Notes under the pieces: model-generated | Databases searched by the model: none | The model's input: only the letters and a program-made list of their open reading frames with translations | What the model was told of the DNA's origin: nothing | Position numbers and translations under genes: made by a program | Source: Chloranthus sessilifolius | Lineage: Eukaryota > Streptophyta > Magnoliopsida > Chloranthales > Chloranthaceae | NCBI GenBank assembly: GCA_021018995.1 | Contig: CM037588.1 | Coordinates: forward strand, 81,751,765 to 81,815,764 | Length of the DNA stretch: 64,000 nt | Reading direction: 5' to 3' | Shown: one piece after another, positions 1 to 10,297 of the stretch | Layout: the number at the start of each line of letters is the position of its first letter | Position numbering within the stretch: the stretch's first letter is position 1

Positions 1-139
1 TCTCAATCCTATCCGCTTTATCCATTGATAGTTTTCTTTTGGCTGAAGTTTTGGTTTTTCCTTTTGGGGTAGGTTTGCTAATTTTCTTAGCAGAAGATTT
101 TGGGAACATGGCAGCCAACGATTTTTCAGCTTTTCCCAT
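1..139 (-). CDS. E1 ORF2, N-terminal 46 codons only
   Basis: An ATG at 139 opens a minus-strand frame that stays open to the window edge. The 46 visible residues are very basic (many Lys, with Ser, Thr and Pro) and hold no hydrophobic stretch, so no signal peptide is visible. Position (after integrase, after a non-coding spacer) and composition match the Lys-rich N-termini of ORF2 in E2 (14974) and E3 (46343). The domain that would confirm the family is off the window, so the call rests on synteny and composition. Confidence 0.6.
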   Translation of the reverse strand, partial: MGKAEKSLAAMFPKSSAKKISKPTPKGKTKTSAKRKLSMDKADRIE

Positions 140-844
140 TCTAAATTTGTGTATGAAAATGCCCACAACAAATGCTGACACAAAATCAAATTTTGTAAAT
201 GATAAACAGAGGGAATGCACAGAAAAATACCGAGATCTAGGGTTTTTGATTGAACGTGTTGCTTGCTTGCTGAAATCCCCAAGACCAGAAGCTAAAATCC
301 TTCTCTGAAAGCTCAAATGATCGAACAAAGGTGAAGAAAAGTCTGGCTAAATTCTAAAATCACACAAGGAAAGAAAGAAATAGGGTTTCTGTGGAACAGG
401 ACATTCTCAGAAAGCTTTCGAATATGAAACCCTTACTTCGAAAGGGTTTAAATATGCTCAAAGTTAATTTTGGAAAGTCCTTTTTAAGTTTTCGAAAAGT
501 TCCAAAACAGACCTTTTTACAACTGAGAATGGCATCAGTACCATTCGAAAAGCTAATAGCTTCAGAAACAACTTTTCGAAAAGAAAGTGGCTTCAGAAAC
601 AACTTTTCGAAAAGAAAATGGCTTCAAAAACAACTATTCAAAAAGCAAATCCTTGCTTTCGAGCAGTTCGTTACAAATCCAGATTCTTTTCGAAAAGTAA
701 ATTTAACTTTGCGAAAAGACAATTTTTACTTTGCAACTTAACTTTTCACATATTTAGACCTTGCGAAAAGAGAACAATCAATAAAATAGAAACAAAGAAA
801 CTAAGCAAAACTATAAATAAAAATATATGTATGCTTGTATACCA
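140..844 (-). promoter_or_regulatory. E1 spacer between integrase and ORF2 with a TTTTCGAAAAG word cluster
   Basis: This is 0.7 kb without coding sequence. Between about 395 and 725 the word TTCGAAAAG or its near-palindrome TTTTCGAAAAG recurs roughly ten times with irregular spacing. One 31-bp stretch is a tandem pair (560-590 and 591-621). The same word is clustered in the E1 LTR at 7875-8085. A TATTTAAA-like box lies near 447-455 on the minus strand, between the cluster and the ORF2 start. I infer an internal promoter for ORF2; nothing here proves transcription. Confidence 0.55.
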
Positions 845-2235
845 TCAGATTTGGGGAGGCTCTTGAAGATAGATGGGCAGCACAGGCTCCTGGGTATTTT
901 CAATGCATGGTTTGAGCCTCTGACCATTTACTTTCAAAATTCTTCCATTACTTGGATCTAAAATGTCAACAGCTCCAGAAGGAGCTGCATGAATGACAGT
1001 ATATGGCCCTTCCCATATGGATCTCAGATTTCCAGGAAAAAACATAAGTTTTGAGTTAAATAACCATACCTTAGAGCCAGCTGTGAACTCTTTTCTCAAC
1101 AAATTTTTATCATGGAAGGCTTTGACTTTCTCTTTGTAAGATCTTGAATTTGTGTATGCATCCATTCTCAGCTCCTCCAACTCAGCAAGTTGCAATTTCC
1201 TGTGATTACCAGCAGTAGTCAGATCCATATTTGATGTTTTAATAGCCCAAAAGGCTTTATATTCTAACTCCACTGGTAAATGGCATGCTTTGCCATAGAC
1301 CAACCTGAATGGGGACATGCCAATTGGGGTTTTATAGGCTGTCCTATATGCCCATAATGCATCATTCAGCTTAAAGGACCAATCCTTTCTGTCCTTCTTC
1401 ACAGTCTTTTCCAGTATATGTTTGATTTCTCTATTGGAAATCTCCACTTGTCCACTGGTTTGTGGATGATATGGAGTAGCTACTCTATGAGTCACAGAGT
1501 ATTTTTTCAACAAAGTTTCAAAATGTTTATTACAAAAATGGCTTCCCCCATCACTGATAATAGCTCTGGGAAAACCAAACCTGGAAAAAATGTGATCCTT
1601 TAGAAATTTAAGAACCACTCTGTGATCATTGGTTTTAGTGGTTGTGGCTTCAACCCATTTGGATACATAATCCGCAGCTACTAAAATGAAATTATACCCC
1701 TTGGAAGGAGGAAAGGGATCCATGAAGTCTATCCCCCAAACATCAAACAATTCAACTACCAAAATAGGCTGTAAAGGCATTGAGTTTCTCTTGGAAATGC
1801 TGCCCAATTCGCGCTGCAAAGACTTCGGTCTGCAAAGCATCTTTGAAAAGTGTAGGCCAATAAAATCCTCACTGCAAAACCTTTGCAGCAGTTTTGTTTC
1901 CACTAAAATGACCTCCACAGGCCTGTTCATGACACATAGAAAGTATTCTATGAAATTCTTGGTCAGGGACACATTTTCTTATTATTTGGACTACACAACT
2001 CTTAAACAGATAAGGATCTTCCCAGATGAAATGTTTAACCTTTGAGAAGAAAAGATCTTTATCCATTTTATTCCAATGTTGAGGAATTCTTCCAGTAGCC
2101 AAAAAGTTAATTATGTTTGCAAACCAAGGAGTGTGTACACTAATAGCAAAAAGTTGCTCATTAGGGAAAGATTCATTGATAGGCAGCCTATCAATCTCAG
2201 CAGTTAAAACTCTAGACAGGTGATCAGCCACCACA
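845..2235 (-). CDS. E1 integrase (3' end of pol)
   Basis: This encodes the integrase that inserts element cDNA. The N-terminal zinc-binding part lies around 1870-2234 and changes frame near 1870-1970. The catalytic core then runs in one open frame of 375 codons to 845. The DDE residues sit in [15 protein letters not shown] and [10 protein letters not shown], all present. [16 protein letters not shown] block and a C-terminal GPY-like segment (IWEGPYTV) follow. No chromodomain is present, as expected for Athila. The frame change means the polyprotein is broken here, though the core looks intact. Confidence 0.9.
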
Positions 2236-2537
2236 TTCTCTACACCCTTTTTATCTTTGATCTGTAAATCAAATTCCTGTCATAGGAGAATCCACCTGAT
2301 TAATCTTGGTTTGGTGTCCTTCTTAGACAGAAGGTATTTCAAGGCAGAGTGGTCAGTGAACACCACTATTTGTGAACCCCAGACATATGACCTGAATTTC
2401 TCTAAAGCAAAAATAATTGCCAGCAGCTCCTTCTCAGTTGTTGTGTAATTGAGCTGTGCATCAATCATTGATCTACTGGCATAAGCTATGACATGAGGCA
2501 ACTTATCCATTATCTGTCCAAGGACAACTCCCAAAGA
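2236..2537 (-). CDS. E1 RNase H domain
   Basis: This is the gypsy RNase H that follows RT in pol. Visible motifs are a DASD start (split by a stop at the RT junction near 2535), [10 protein letters not shown] with the catalytic Glu, and [11 protein letters not shown] with the catalytic Asp. The domain continues into the VVADHLSR motif (2217-2240) shared with the integrase start. The frame changes near 2279 by a short break. Confidence 0.88.
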
Positions 2538-3764
2538 CTAATCTGATGCATCACACATCAGTTCAAAAGGTAGTGAATAATCTGGAGACTGCAATATTGG
2601 AGCTAAAATCAAACAATTTTTTAAAAATTCAAATGCCTTCATGCATTCATTATTGAAAACAAAAGGGACATCTTGGCACAATAAATGACAAAGAGGCTTG
2701 GTTATTTTACTGAAGTCCTTAATGAACCTTCTGTAAAATCCAGCATGTCCCAGAAAACTTCTGATTTGTTTAACAGTTTTGGGAGGTGGTAAATGTGCAA
2801 TTAAATCAATTTTTGCTCTGTCCACCTCAATGCCCTTGTGAGAAACAACATGGCCAAGGACAATGCCTTGAGTGACCATGAAATGACTCTTCTCCCAGCT
2901 CAAAACTAGATTGGTTTCTTCACATCTCTGTAACACCAATTTGAGATGATGTAAACACTGGGAAAAACTGTCTCCGTAGATTGAAAAATCATCCATAAAA
3001 ATTTCCATAAATTGGTCAATCATATCAGAGAAAATGGAGTACATGCATCTTTGAAAGGTAGCAGGAGCATTACAAAGACCAAAAGGCATTCTCCTATAGG
3101 TAAAAGTGCCAAAAGGGCAAGTGAATGTGGTCTTTTCCTGATCTTGTGGGTACACAGGAATCTGGTTGTAACCAGAGTAACCATCAAGAAAACAGTAATA
3201 AGCTTTTCCTGCTAGCTTATCTAAAATCTGATCAATGAATGGGAGAGGGAAATGGTCTTTTCTGGTCATTGAATTTAATTTTCTGTAATCAATACAGACC
3301 CTCCACCCAGTTCTTTGTCTGGTTGACATAAGCTCACCAGAATCTGAGGTTACTATAATGATCCCAGATTTCTTAGGTACCACCTGTGTAGGTGCCACCC
3401 AAGCTGAATCTGAAATGGGGTAAATGACCCCTGCATCCAACAACTTAACAACCTCTTTCTTGACCACTTCTTGCATATGACGGTTCAGCCTCTTTTGCAT
3501 TTCCCTAGAAGGCTTTGCATCTTCTTCCAAATGGATTTTATGCATGCAAACAGCTGGACTGATTCCTCCCAAATCAACAATAGTCCAGCCAATTGCCCTT
3601 CTATATTCTTTTAAAACAATCAATAGCTCTTCCTCCTGCTCCTTTGTGATGGAGGAAGAAATAATCGCAGGCAATGATTTATGATCTCCTAAAAACATAT
3701 ATTTCAAATTTTCTGGCAACTGCTTTAGTTCTAAATCAGGTGGGCTGAGAAAAGAAGGTAACAA
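2538..3764 (-). CDS. E1 reverse transcriptase
   Basis: A 408-codon open frame covers the whole RT domain, which copies element RNA into DNA. The conserved blocks appear in order: WVAPTQVVPKK, WRVCIDYRKLN, DGYSGYNQI, TFTCPFGTFTYRRMPFGLCNAP, then IFMDDFSIYG. The FMDD form of the YxDD catalytic box is usual in Athila. The thumb/connection (LGHVVSHKGIEVD, IRSFLGHAGFYRRFI) follows. It is the best preserved part of E1, with no internal stop. Confidence 0.95.
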   Translation of the reverse strand: MLPSFLSPPDLELKQLPENLKYMFLGDHKSLPAIISSSITKEQEEELLIVLKEYRRAIGWTIVDLGGISPAVCMHKIHLEEDAKPSREMQKRLNRHMQEVVKKEVVKLLDAGVIYPISDSAWVAPTQVVPKKSGIIIVTSDSGELMSTRQRTGWRVCIDYRKLNSMTRKDHFPLPFIDQILDKLAGKAYYCFLDGYSGYNQIPVYPQDQEKTTFTCPFGTFTYRRMPFGLCNAPATFQRCMYSIFSDMIDQFMEIFMDDFSIYGDSFSQCLHHLKLVLQRCEETNLVLSWEKSHFMVTQGIVLGHVVSHKGIEVDRAKIDLIAHLPPPKTVKQIRSFLGHAGFYRRFIKDFSKITKPLCHLLCQDVPFVFNNECMKAFEFLKNCLILAPILQSPDYSLPFELMCDASD

Positions 3765-4660
3765 AGGTACCTTAGCTGATTGTGGAAGGGGAAGAGTAGC
3801 AGGTTTCCAAGAAGAGAAACTGGCTGATTGATTATGAGTTCCTTATACAACATTTACTTCCTCAGACTTTGAGGTACAAACTGTTTCTTCCTCGAAATTT
3901 CCCCAAGCATGTTTAGAATCTGTGGTGAAATCTTCACACTGCAGAAACTGTTGTAAAGTCCCTTCTACCAGTTCATCCAATAGATCAACATGAAAACATT
4001 CCTCAGAGCTGAATTGAGGCTGTGTGACTGCATTACAAACATTTAATTTTACCTTCATGTTTCCAAAAGAGACTTCCATAATATCAGACCTGCATTGAAT
4101 GCAAGCATTTGCTGTAGCCAAGAATCCAAAATGACAGGGATGGAAGTTTTGCTTTTGGTAGGTTCCATGTCCAAAACTAGAAAATCAGCAGGATAGAAAA
4201 ATTTATCTACTCCCACCAATGCATCTTCAATCATCCCAAGCTTTCTTTCGGTCATCGCTAGTTGTAACACCACATGAGTGGGTTTTAATTCTCCCAAACC
4301 TAGTTTCTCATATACAGAATATGGAAGTAGGTTGACACTAGCACCCAAATCTAATAAAGCCTTTGCAATGGTATGTTCCCCAATAATGCAAGGGATTGTG
4401 GGGATTCCAGGATCTTGAATTTTAGGAGGTGTGGCAATAGACAACACCTGATTAACTCTTTCCACAGCAAAGACCTTCTTGGATAACTGTATCCTAGACT
4501 GTCTTTTGTGAGTGCAAACATCTTTCAAAAATTTTGCATATGCTGGAATTTGTTTGATTGCCTCAAGCAAAGGTAGATTTATCTTGACTTGCTTGAAAGT
4601 CACCATCATTTCATCTATTTTTGTGTTCCCTTTATCAAAAGGGGATACAGATTTCATTGC
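3765..4660 (-). pseudogene. E1 aspartic protease region
   Basis: The retroviral-type protease lies N-terminal to RT. The active-site loop reads LLDLGASVNLLPYSVYEKLGLG; DLGAS is the usual Athila variant of D-S/T-G. A second block (KFFYPADFLVLDME) follows. The frame shifts near 4055-4121, the next segment (MATANACIQCRSDIMEVSFGNMKV) continues the homology to 3843, and another break separates it from RT. E3 carries the homologue at 44409-45410. Confidence 0.85.
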
Positions 4661-6311
4661 ATGAGGAAATGGCTAATGAGGAACTAGTCCTTCATCTACA
4701 GCTTTAGAAGCATTATTAAATCTTTTGATTTTTTGTTTTTCATTTGTTTGATTTTTTGATCGCTAACATTATGCTGCTCTTGCTGCATATCTTTATCATT
4801 TTCTTCATTTTTTTCTTCTTCAGTACCCACTTTGTTATTTATAATTCTTCCACTTCTCAAAGTTGTGACAGTTTTTACTTCTTCATGTGAAATAGAAGCT
4901 TCTCCAACTATGAACTATCCTTTGGGATTGTTCAAAGGTTGGCTGGGTAACTTTCCTTCCTCTCTTTTGGCCAAAGTATTTGAAAGTTGTCCCAATGTTT
5001 CTTCAATCTTCTTTATGCTCCGTGAAAGTTCACTCGAGTTAAAGATCTAAATTCGGAGTGAATTTAGGACTTGATCTTCAAAAGAAGGGACCTCGAAGGA
5101 TTTGAACCGAGCTGATTGTCGCATGCAGTTGTTGTGGAATGGGTCAGAAAATTTGGCTTGGCATAAAAATTCTGCTGATAAGGCTGTGCAGTTTTGAAAG
5201 GTATTTGGTTCTTTGGTTGCTGCTGCTGTTGTGATTGATAATTCCCTTGGCTCCACCACAAATTGGGGTGCCCTCTCCATGGATATTCATTTGACTGCAT
5301 CTGTCCAAATGATTGGGCAGCATGAGCTTGTTCCACCACTAGATCTGGGAACTGTGGTGCAGTAGGACATTGGTCAATTGAATGAGTAGGGGACTAGCAT
5401 ATCAGACATGCCTCCTCTACTCTTGCAACCATTGGGTTTTTAAGTGAGTCCATCAATCTATCAAACTTTGTGGTTAAATTGTCCATCTTTCTTTCTAACT
5501 CATTTACCTCATAAATCTTTCCTTTGGTGGTTTGATGATTGTTCAACCTAGCAGGATTTTCAATATCTCTTGACAGAGATTCCTGTTGAGTTGAGTTTTC
5601 ACCAATTACTTCAAATAAGTCCCAAACCTCCTCAACTGTTTTTTGCAAGTAAGTGCCTCCACAGGAGGCATCCACCATATTTTTGCCTTTTTGATCAATT
5701 CCTTGATAGAAGCTTTGAACCAGCTGCCATCTGGAAATTTGATGATGAGGACATTGCCTTAAAAGTTTCTTAAATATTTCCCATGCTTCATGGAAAGTTT
5801 CAGTTGAGTGTTGTGAGAAGGAAATGATACTTTGTCTCAATTGACTTGTTTTAGACATTGGGAAGTATTTGGCTAAAAATTGACACTGCAAATCATTCCA
5901 AGAAGTGATACTATTTGGTGCTAACATAGACAACCATGCTCTAGCTTTGTCCTTTAATGAAAAAGGAAAAAGCCTAAGCTTGGTTGCCTCTAGACCAAGT
6001 CCAGCTATGTTGAATATGGTGCAAAGAGCCAAGAATTCATCCACATGTTTGTATGGATCTTCCTTACTCAACCCATGGAAGGAAGGAAGCATTTGGATAG
6101 TCGATGATTTGATCTCATAATTTCCTTCAACAGTAGGAAATTGAATGCAAAAGGGAGAATTATAAGCACCAGGTGCAAAGTAATCCCTCAAAAGTCGAGG
6201 TTCTTCACCCATAGTAGCAGAATTCTGTGTTGTTTGTCTGGTTCGTAATAGCCTTTCAACTTCTAAATTCAGAGGGACAATCTCAGGGCTGAGAGTCCTC
6301 CTACCAAATAT
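4661..6311 (-). pseudogene. E1 gag
   Basis: This is the capsid/nucleocapsid protein of the particle. The N-terminal part is open from 6212 to 5394 (272 codons) with the capsid-like core shared with E2 and E3 (for example PSFHGLSKEDPYKH, KLRLFPFSLKDKARAWL, FLAKYFPMSKTS). Homology to the E3 N-terminus extends upstream to 6311, where the expected ATG reads ATA. A stop at 5394 interrupts a knuckle-like C-x2-C-x7-H-x4-C, after which a Gln-rich segment continues in other frames to about 5047. A Lys/Glu-rich tail runs to 4661. Confidence 0.88.
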
Positions 6312-6485
6312 ACAACACAGAACAAAAAATCTGATTATTCACAGCAAACCTTCAGAATTCCTTTTTAAGTAGTTTCCCTCCTTCAAAAATGGATATGAAT
6401 AACTGCACATATATAAACAATAGAATAGTTTAGTACTGATATAAAAATAAAAATGAAAACTTAGGTCTACCTATTTTAAAACAAA
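6312..6485 (-). other. E1 5' leader between primer-binding site and gag
   Basis: This is a short AT-rich leader with no ORF of interest. It lies between the primer-binding site and the gag homology. Confidence 0.6.
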
Positions 6486-6504
6486 TTCCCCGGCAACGGT
6501 GCCA
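6486..6504 (-). promoter_or_regulatory. E1 primer-binding site (tRNA-Asp type)
   Basis: On the minus strand this reads TGGCACCGTTGCCGGGGAA. It is complementary to the 3' end of plant tRNA-Asp(GUC) except for one transition (GCGCC to GCACC). It lies a few bases inside the 5' LTR end, as required for priming minus-strand cDNA. Confidence 0.9.
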
Positions 6505-6510
6505 AAAACT

Positions 6511-8375
6511 TGTTGTTGCCTCTAAGTGTGCATGATTTATTTGTGTTTTGAAAACAAATGTGCAATTGCTAAGTTATATTGATTCTGGAATATAAAAAGG
6601 GGTAAAGAAATATCAGCACAAAGAGAAGTGAATTAGCCTGCAAGATCAGGGTCAATTGTAGCAAGTTTTAAATGTAAATGAGTAGAAGATCGTCCACAGA
6701 GAATTTGTTTAAAATGTAAGATAAACCTCCAGATCTGAGCTACCAGATCTGGCCTCTTATCCTATCTATAAAGCACATAAGACGGGAGGTTGAATTTGTC
6801 ACATTAACTAAATGATAAAAGTAAAAGTTAAACTAAATGATCCAGATCTGAGTTGGAGGAATTTTGAGGTAAACTTATAAAAATGGAGAAATACTATCTA
6901 ACTTTGATTTGGTCCTTGAAACACAATGAGAATGACTGCAGATCAAATGAGAAATGCTCTAATCTTCATCTGGCTATAAGCACAGATGTAAGAGAAATAA
7001 ATCTAACTCAAGGATTAGATTTAGGCTTATGGCTATGGTCTGTCCACTTTAATGGCCACAGATCATCCAATAGTCTTTAATCTAAACCCTTAATTCAGAA
7101 CAAGAAACATCACTACAAATGCTGTGAGAGATTAGGTTACAAACACTAATTCCCACAGGATTAATGAATCAAGGGAAATTGCATAAAAAATAGTAAATCT
7201 AAAGGAGTCTAATGCAATAAGGAGATCAGAGGGAACCCTTAACATGAGTCCAATTGAGAATGTACGGTTTACAGCATCCTTTTCAAATTCACCATTAGAA
7301 TTACAGAGCACAGGTTAAACAGCTCTCAGATTTGTATTCTTGAATACAACTCTCCTTTGAATTACAGAAGTATCTCACAGCTCTCAATTGCAAGTAAAAG
7401 TGAGGCTATTATAGGGATTTCAGACAAACTATCTGATTTGGAAATGGGGGAATAGGAATGAAACTCAAAATCTGGATACCCAAATTGGGCAAATGGTTCC
7501 TCTATTTATAGTTTTCCCAAGTCTAGCTTAGTAGATAAACCAATCAGAAGTGCTCAGATCTGTATCAACCAATGGTAGTCGAGCACAAGGATCCAGATCT
7601 GTTCTGGCCAATCAAAATGGCTCGATCTGGTTCAGCCAATCAGGCGACATAAGCATCAATTCTGTTATGCATTTTGAAAATCTGTTAGAGCTTCTAGAAG
7701 TTCCCACCAAGTTATTTCATCTCTGGGTGCTCACATGGGGTGGAATATGCCTTTGCTTCATGCTTAGAATCTTCTGGAATGTCCATAGGTTTTTAAATGC
7801 ATTGGGACACGTGAAAAAGATTACTGAATTACCCTTGTAAAAGCTGAGAATCTCCAGAATACCATTTCGCATAGTTTAGGGGACTTTTCGCAAGGTGCTG
7901 TGACTCCTGAAGCTCTTTTCGCAACATTGAGGTTCTGCTCGAAAGGAGTTTTCTTCTTTTCGAAAAGGTCAATCATCTCTTCGAAGAGTTCAGGTGCTCT
8001 TCGAAAACTAAGCCTGGAGTTTTTAGTTCTTTTTGCAGAGTTCAGGTTCTTTTCGAACAGTTCAGGTTCTTTTCGAAAAGCACTCTGTAGTGCATTTTTC
8101 TGTTTGAATTGCTCCACACTTCTTTTATGGGTTGAGACCAGGTCTTTGCCTCTTCATTTCAGACCTTTTAACAGCTAGTGAGGTTGTCCCTTCTCTTTCT
8201 TCCTTTAGATCGACATGGATTATCATCTTTTTGGCACTTTTAAGCTGCTTTCATGGTTAAGCCTGTCTTTATTGTTAGCTGTAACACAAGCACTTAAAAC
8301 ACTTATTTAGTTCTCTTAAAGGTCTATCAAGACCCAGGTTAAGGGTTGAAAAATGGTATTTTCTAGTTCTCAACA
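6511..8375 (-). repeat. E1 5' LTR
   Basis: The 1865-bp LTR is bounded by TGTTG and CAACA. It ends just before the primer-binding site and begins at 8375 on the minus strand with TGTTGAGAACTAG. A TATA box (TATAAATAGA, 7501-7510) lies inside. The CpG word cluster (7875-8085) is upstream of it in U3. The partner 3' LTR is outside the window, so the outer end rests on the TG/CA rule and on likeness to the starts of the E2-E4 LTRs. Confidence 0.82.
7875..8085 (-). promoter_or_regulatory. E1 U3 cluster of TTTTCGAAAAG words
   Basis: About nine variants of CTTTTCG(A/C)A occur in 210 bp, including full TTTTCGAAAAG at 7957 and 8070. The 17-mer TTCAGGTTCTTTTCGAA occurs twice, 20 bp apart (8041 and 8061). 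The cluster is 265-500 bp into the LTR and upstream of the TATA box. It matches the word set in the spacer before ORF2. Confidence 0.7.
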
Positions 8376-9219
8376 TGCTTCATAACCTTTTGACCCTCTG
8401 AAACACGCACTCCCATTTTGGCGCACAATTTGTTTATGCGCCCGAAGTGAAGCGCGCAATTCCCCAGAAACAAAAAAAATATATATATGCCTAGAACAGC
8501 AGGTTCATAGACCAAAATTAGAAAATTTTCGACCCTAATTAGCAACCTAAACTATGCCCATGTCAAGACCATCCAAAAACACTCCTGACTTAGAAAATAT
8601 ACACCCTAAACTAAACTAAAAAAAAATGCTCCCCAACATTATTTATACACTTCAACTAAAACCAAAAGAAGAGAGAAAATAAAAGAAAAAAATGCCCCCC
8701 ATCACTTACGCACGTGATGTTAGACTAAACTAAACTAAACTAAAAATGCTCCCAACATACCCCAAATTCGAAATAAAGGAACCAAATCGAACCAATATTA
8801 AATAAATAAGCGTCGCACTTGAAAGAAGTCAAATAAGCTACCAAATAAACCAAACCAAAATAGAAATTATCACAAATGAAATGAAATCATAATCACTTCA
8901 TAAATAGATAAAATAATTACAAAGTACACCAAGGGCATCCCCTCTAAATATCAACTTAAAACAAGGAACATAAAATCTGAATGTTCAGGCAATGCCCGAA
9001 TCCGGGTTTATTTGGGAAATAAGAAATCTCGGAAAAGCCCGGAGGAGGAATGCACCCTAAACGAATCCTAACAATGACAACCTTTCCCCACCCCAAGCCG
9101 GCAGAAAAGAAAGAGTGGCTCACGAAAAGCCACCCAAGATCTGCGGGATCCACCTTTGGAAGATCACCTTGGAAAGCATAACAAGGAGGAGTAACAAACA
9201 CTGAATCCGCAGAGGCTAC
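8376..9219. mobile_element. T1: left segment of a Tat/Retand-like element interrupted by E2
   Basis: This stretch joins directly to 22264 once E2 is removed: the flanks are GCTAC on the left and CCTAC on the right, and a minus-strand reading frame continues across the join. It shares with 22264-23100 runs such as AAAAATGCCCCCAACA. CpG words of the GCGCAATT kind occur at 8395-8460, similar to those in the T1 LTR. The rest of T1 to the left was split by E1 or lies off the window. Confidence 0.55.
8956..9219 (-). pseudogene. Fragment of the T1 antisense ORF, cut by the E2 insertion
   Basis: The minus strand is open from 9219 to 8956 (about 87 codons). With E2 removed, the same frame continues across the join into 22264-22290. 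I do not recognise the protein. It is Gly-, Pro- and Phe-rich with no clear domain. It lies downstream of the ORF at 23137-23415 on the same strand and may be its C-terminal part. Stops between the two make this a remnant at best. Confidence 0.35.
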
Positions 9220-9554
9220 TTTTATTCACTGAAAAGTACCACTTTTCATCTCTTAACCTAGCCTTTGCTGGACCTTGAAGCTCACTAATAATCATTTGTT
9301 AAGTGTGTTTTGTAATTAGTAATAAACTGTATAGCTAAATACAATATCCATGCTTATTGGTCCAAAGAAGAGAAAGAAAACATGCAAAGATGATAGTTGA
9401 GCTAAAGCCTAATGGAACACTCTGGTATGCTGACCATGGTGACTCATTTCCTGGTCATCATTGACCATAAGTTTAGCAGATGAAAGAAGTTAGATGAGAA
9501 TGGAGGAAGTTGCAACAGCAGCAAGTGCAATGCATCAAAAGATCAAAAGACTCA

Positions 9555-10110
9555 TCTCACAGAGTCGACGAACTCCCTTGCGGAGCTAAGGATGCAGCGG
9601 AAGCTGCCCTTGTGGAGATAGGGCATGCATTCAAGAGGAGAGCAGTAAAGAAATTGCAAAAATCTCACATCTTAGAACTCTTAGAATTTGTGCTCACAAA
9701 GCTCTTGTGGAGGTCAAGCCTTAAAGCAGCAGTGCGAAGAACATAGCAAATCCATATGCATAAAGGACAATTTGTCACCTCTCAGAGTTCTCGCGAAGCC
9801 CTGGAAGAGAGAGACACCCAAAATTTTCCTCGCGCAGCTCTCACGCACTTTCAAGCCTAACCAATTAATATGCAAGCGCAGGAGCCTACCTAGGTGAGTA
9901 TCCAACGAGAGAGTACTTCTGAAGCTCTACTGCATGAGAAATCCAGGCATTCCAAATCATCTCCGCGATAGCATTGCAGTGCAAAGTAGCTGCGTGATCA
10001 ACTGAGAATCTACCGCGCAAGTGAACAATCCTCCAAAGCCAAATGCTCCTCTGCGAAGGCTCTGCCACAGCGTGAGTGAATTAAGGCAGATGCTAGCCCC
10101 GCGAAGCTCT
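9555..10110 (+). promoter_or_regulatory. E2 U3 cluster of GCGAAG/GCGCAAG words (5' copy)
   Basis: There are many short CpG words: TCGCGAAGCCCTGG, CTCGCGCAGCTCTC, ACCGCGCAAGTG, CTCTGCGAAGG, CCCGCGAAGCTC and others. They stand 20-60 bp apart in otherwise AT-rich DNA, ending about 180 bp before the TATA box. The 3' LTR has the same array at 19965-20465. Several words differ between copies by C-to-T or G-to-A at the CpG. Confidence 0.7.
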
Positions 10111-10290
10111 GGCTCTCCACTTCTCAATTTTAACTTAAGGACCTTTTGGGAATTTTCCAAGGTTAGGGCACACTTCTCAAGGCATAGATTTAATGGTGCA
10201 CATCTCAAGGCATTCAAGGGCTATAATAGTGCCACGCCTGCTAAAAAAATTAGGGTTAATCTCTTTTGAGCTAAGGCCTTATGGACAGAG

Positions 10291-10297
10291 TATATAA
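10291..10297 (+). promoter_or_regulatory. E2 LTR TATA box
   Basis: TATATAA follows the word cluster and precedes a CT-rich stretch (10320-10420). The 3' LTR has the same box at 20637-20643, so it is conserved between copies. Confidence 0.6.

Larger units (their letters stand above)
1..8375 (-). mobile_element. E1: Athila-like Ty3/gypsy retrotransposon, minus strand, 3' end off the window
   Basis: Read on the minus strand, the order is 5' LTR, Asp-type primer-binding site, gag, protease, RT, RNase H, integrase, spacer and the start of ORF2. This is the Athila layout: pol in PR-RT-RH-IN order with an extra ORF after integrase. The coding parts carry several stops and frame changes, so the copy is dead although most domains are easy to read. 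The 3' part of ORF2 and the 3' LTR lie beyond position 1. The 5 bases flanking the LTR outside are TGCTT; the partner duplication cannot be seen. Confidence 0.93.

Noticed and set aside
391-741. Plus-strand frame with repeated FRK motifs
   Set aside because: It is the translation of the TTTTCGAAAAG word cluster in a non-coding spacer.
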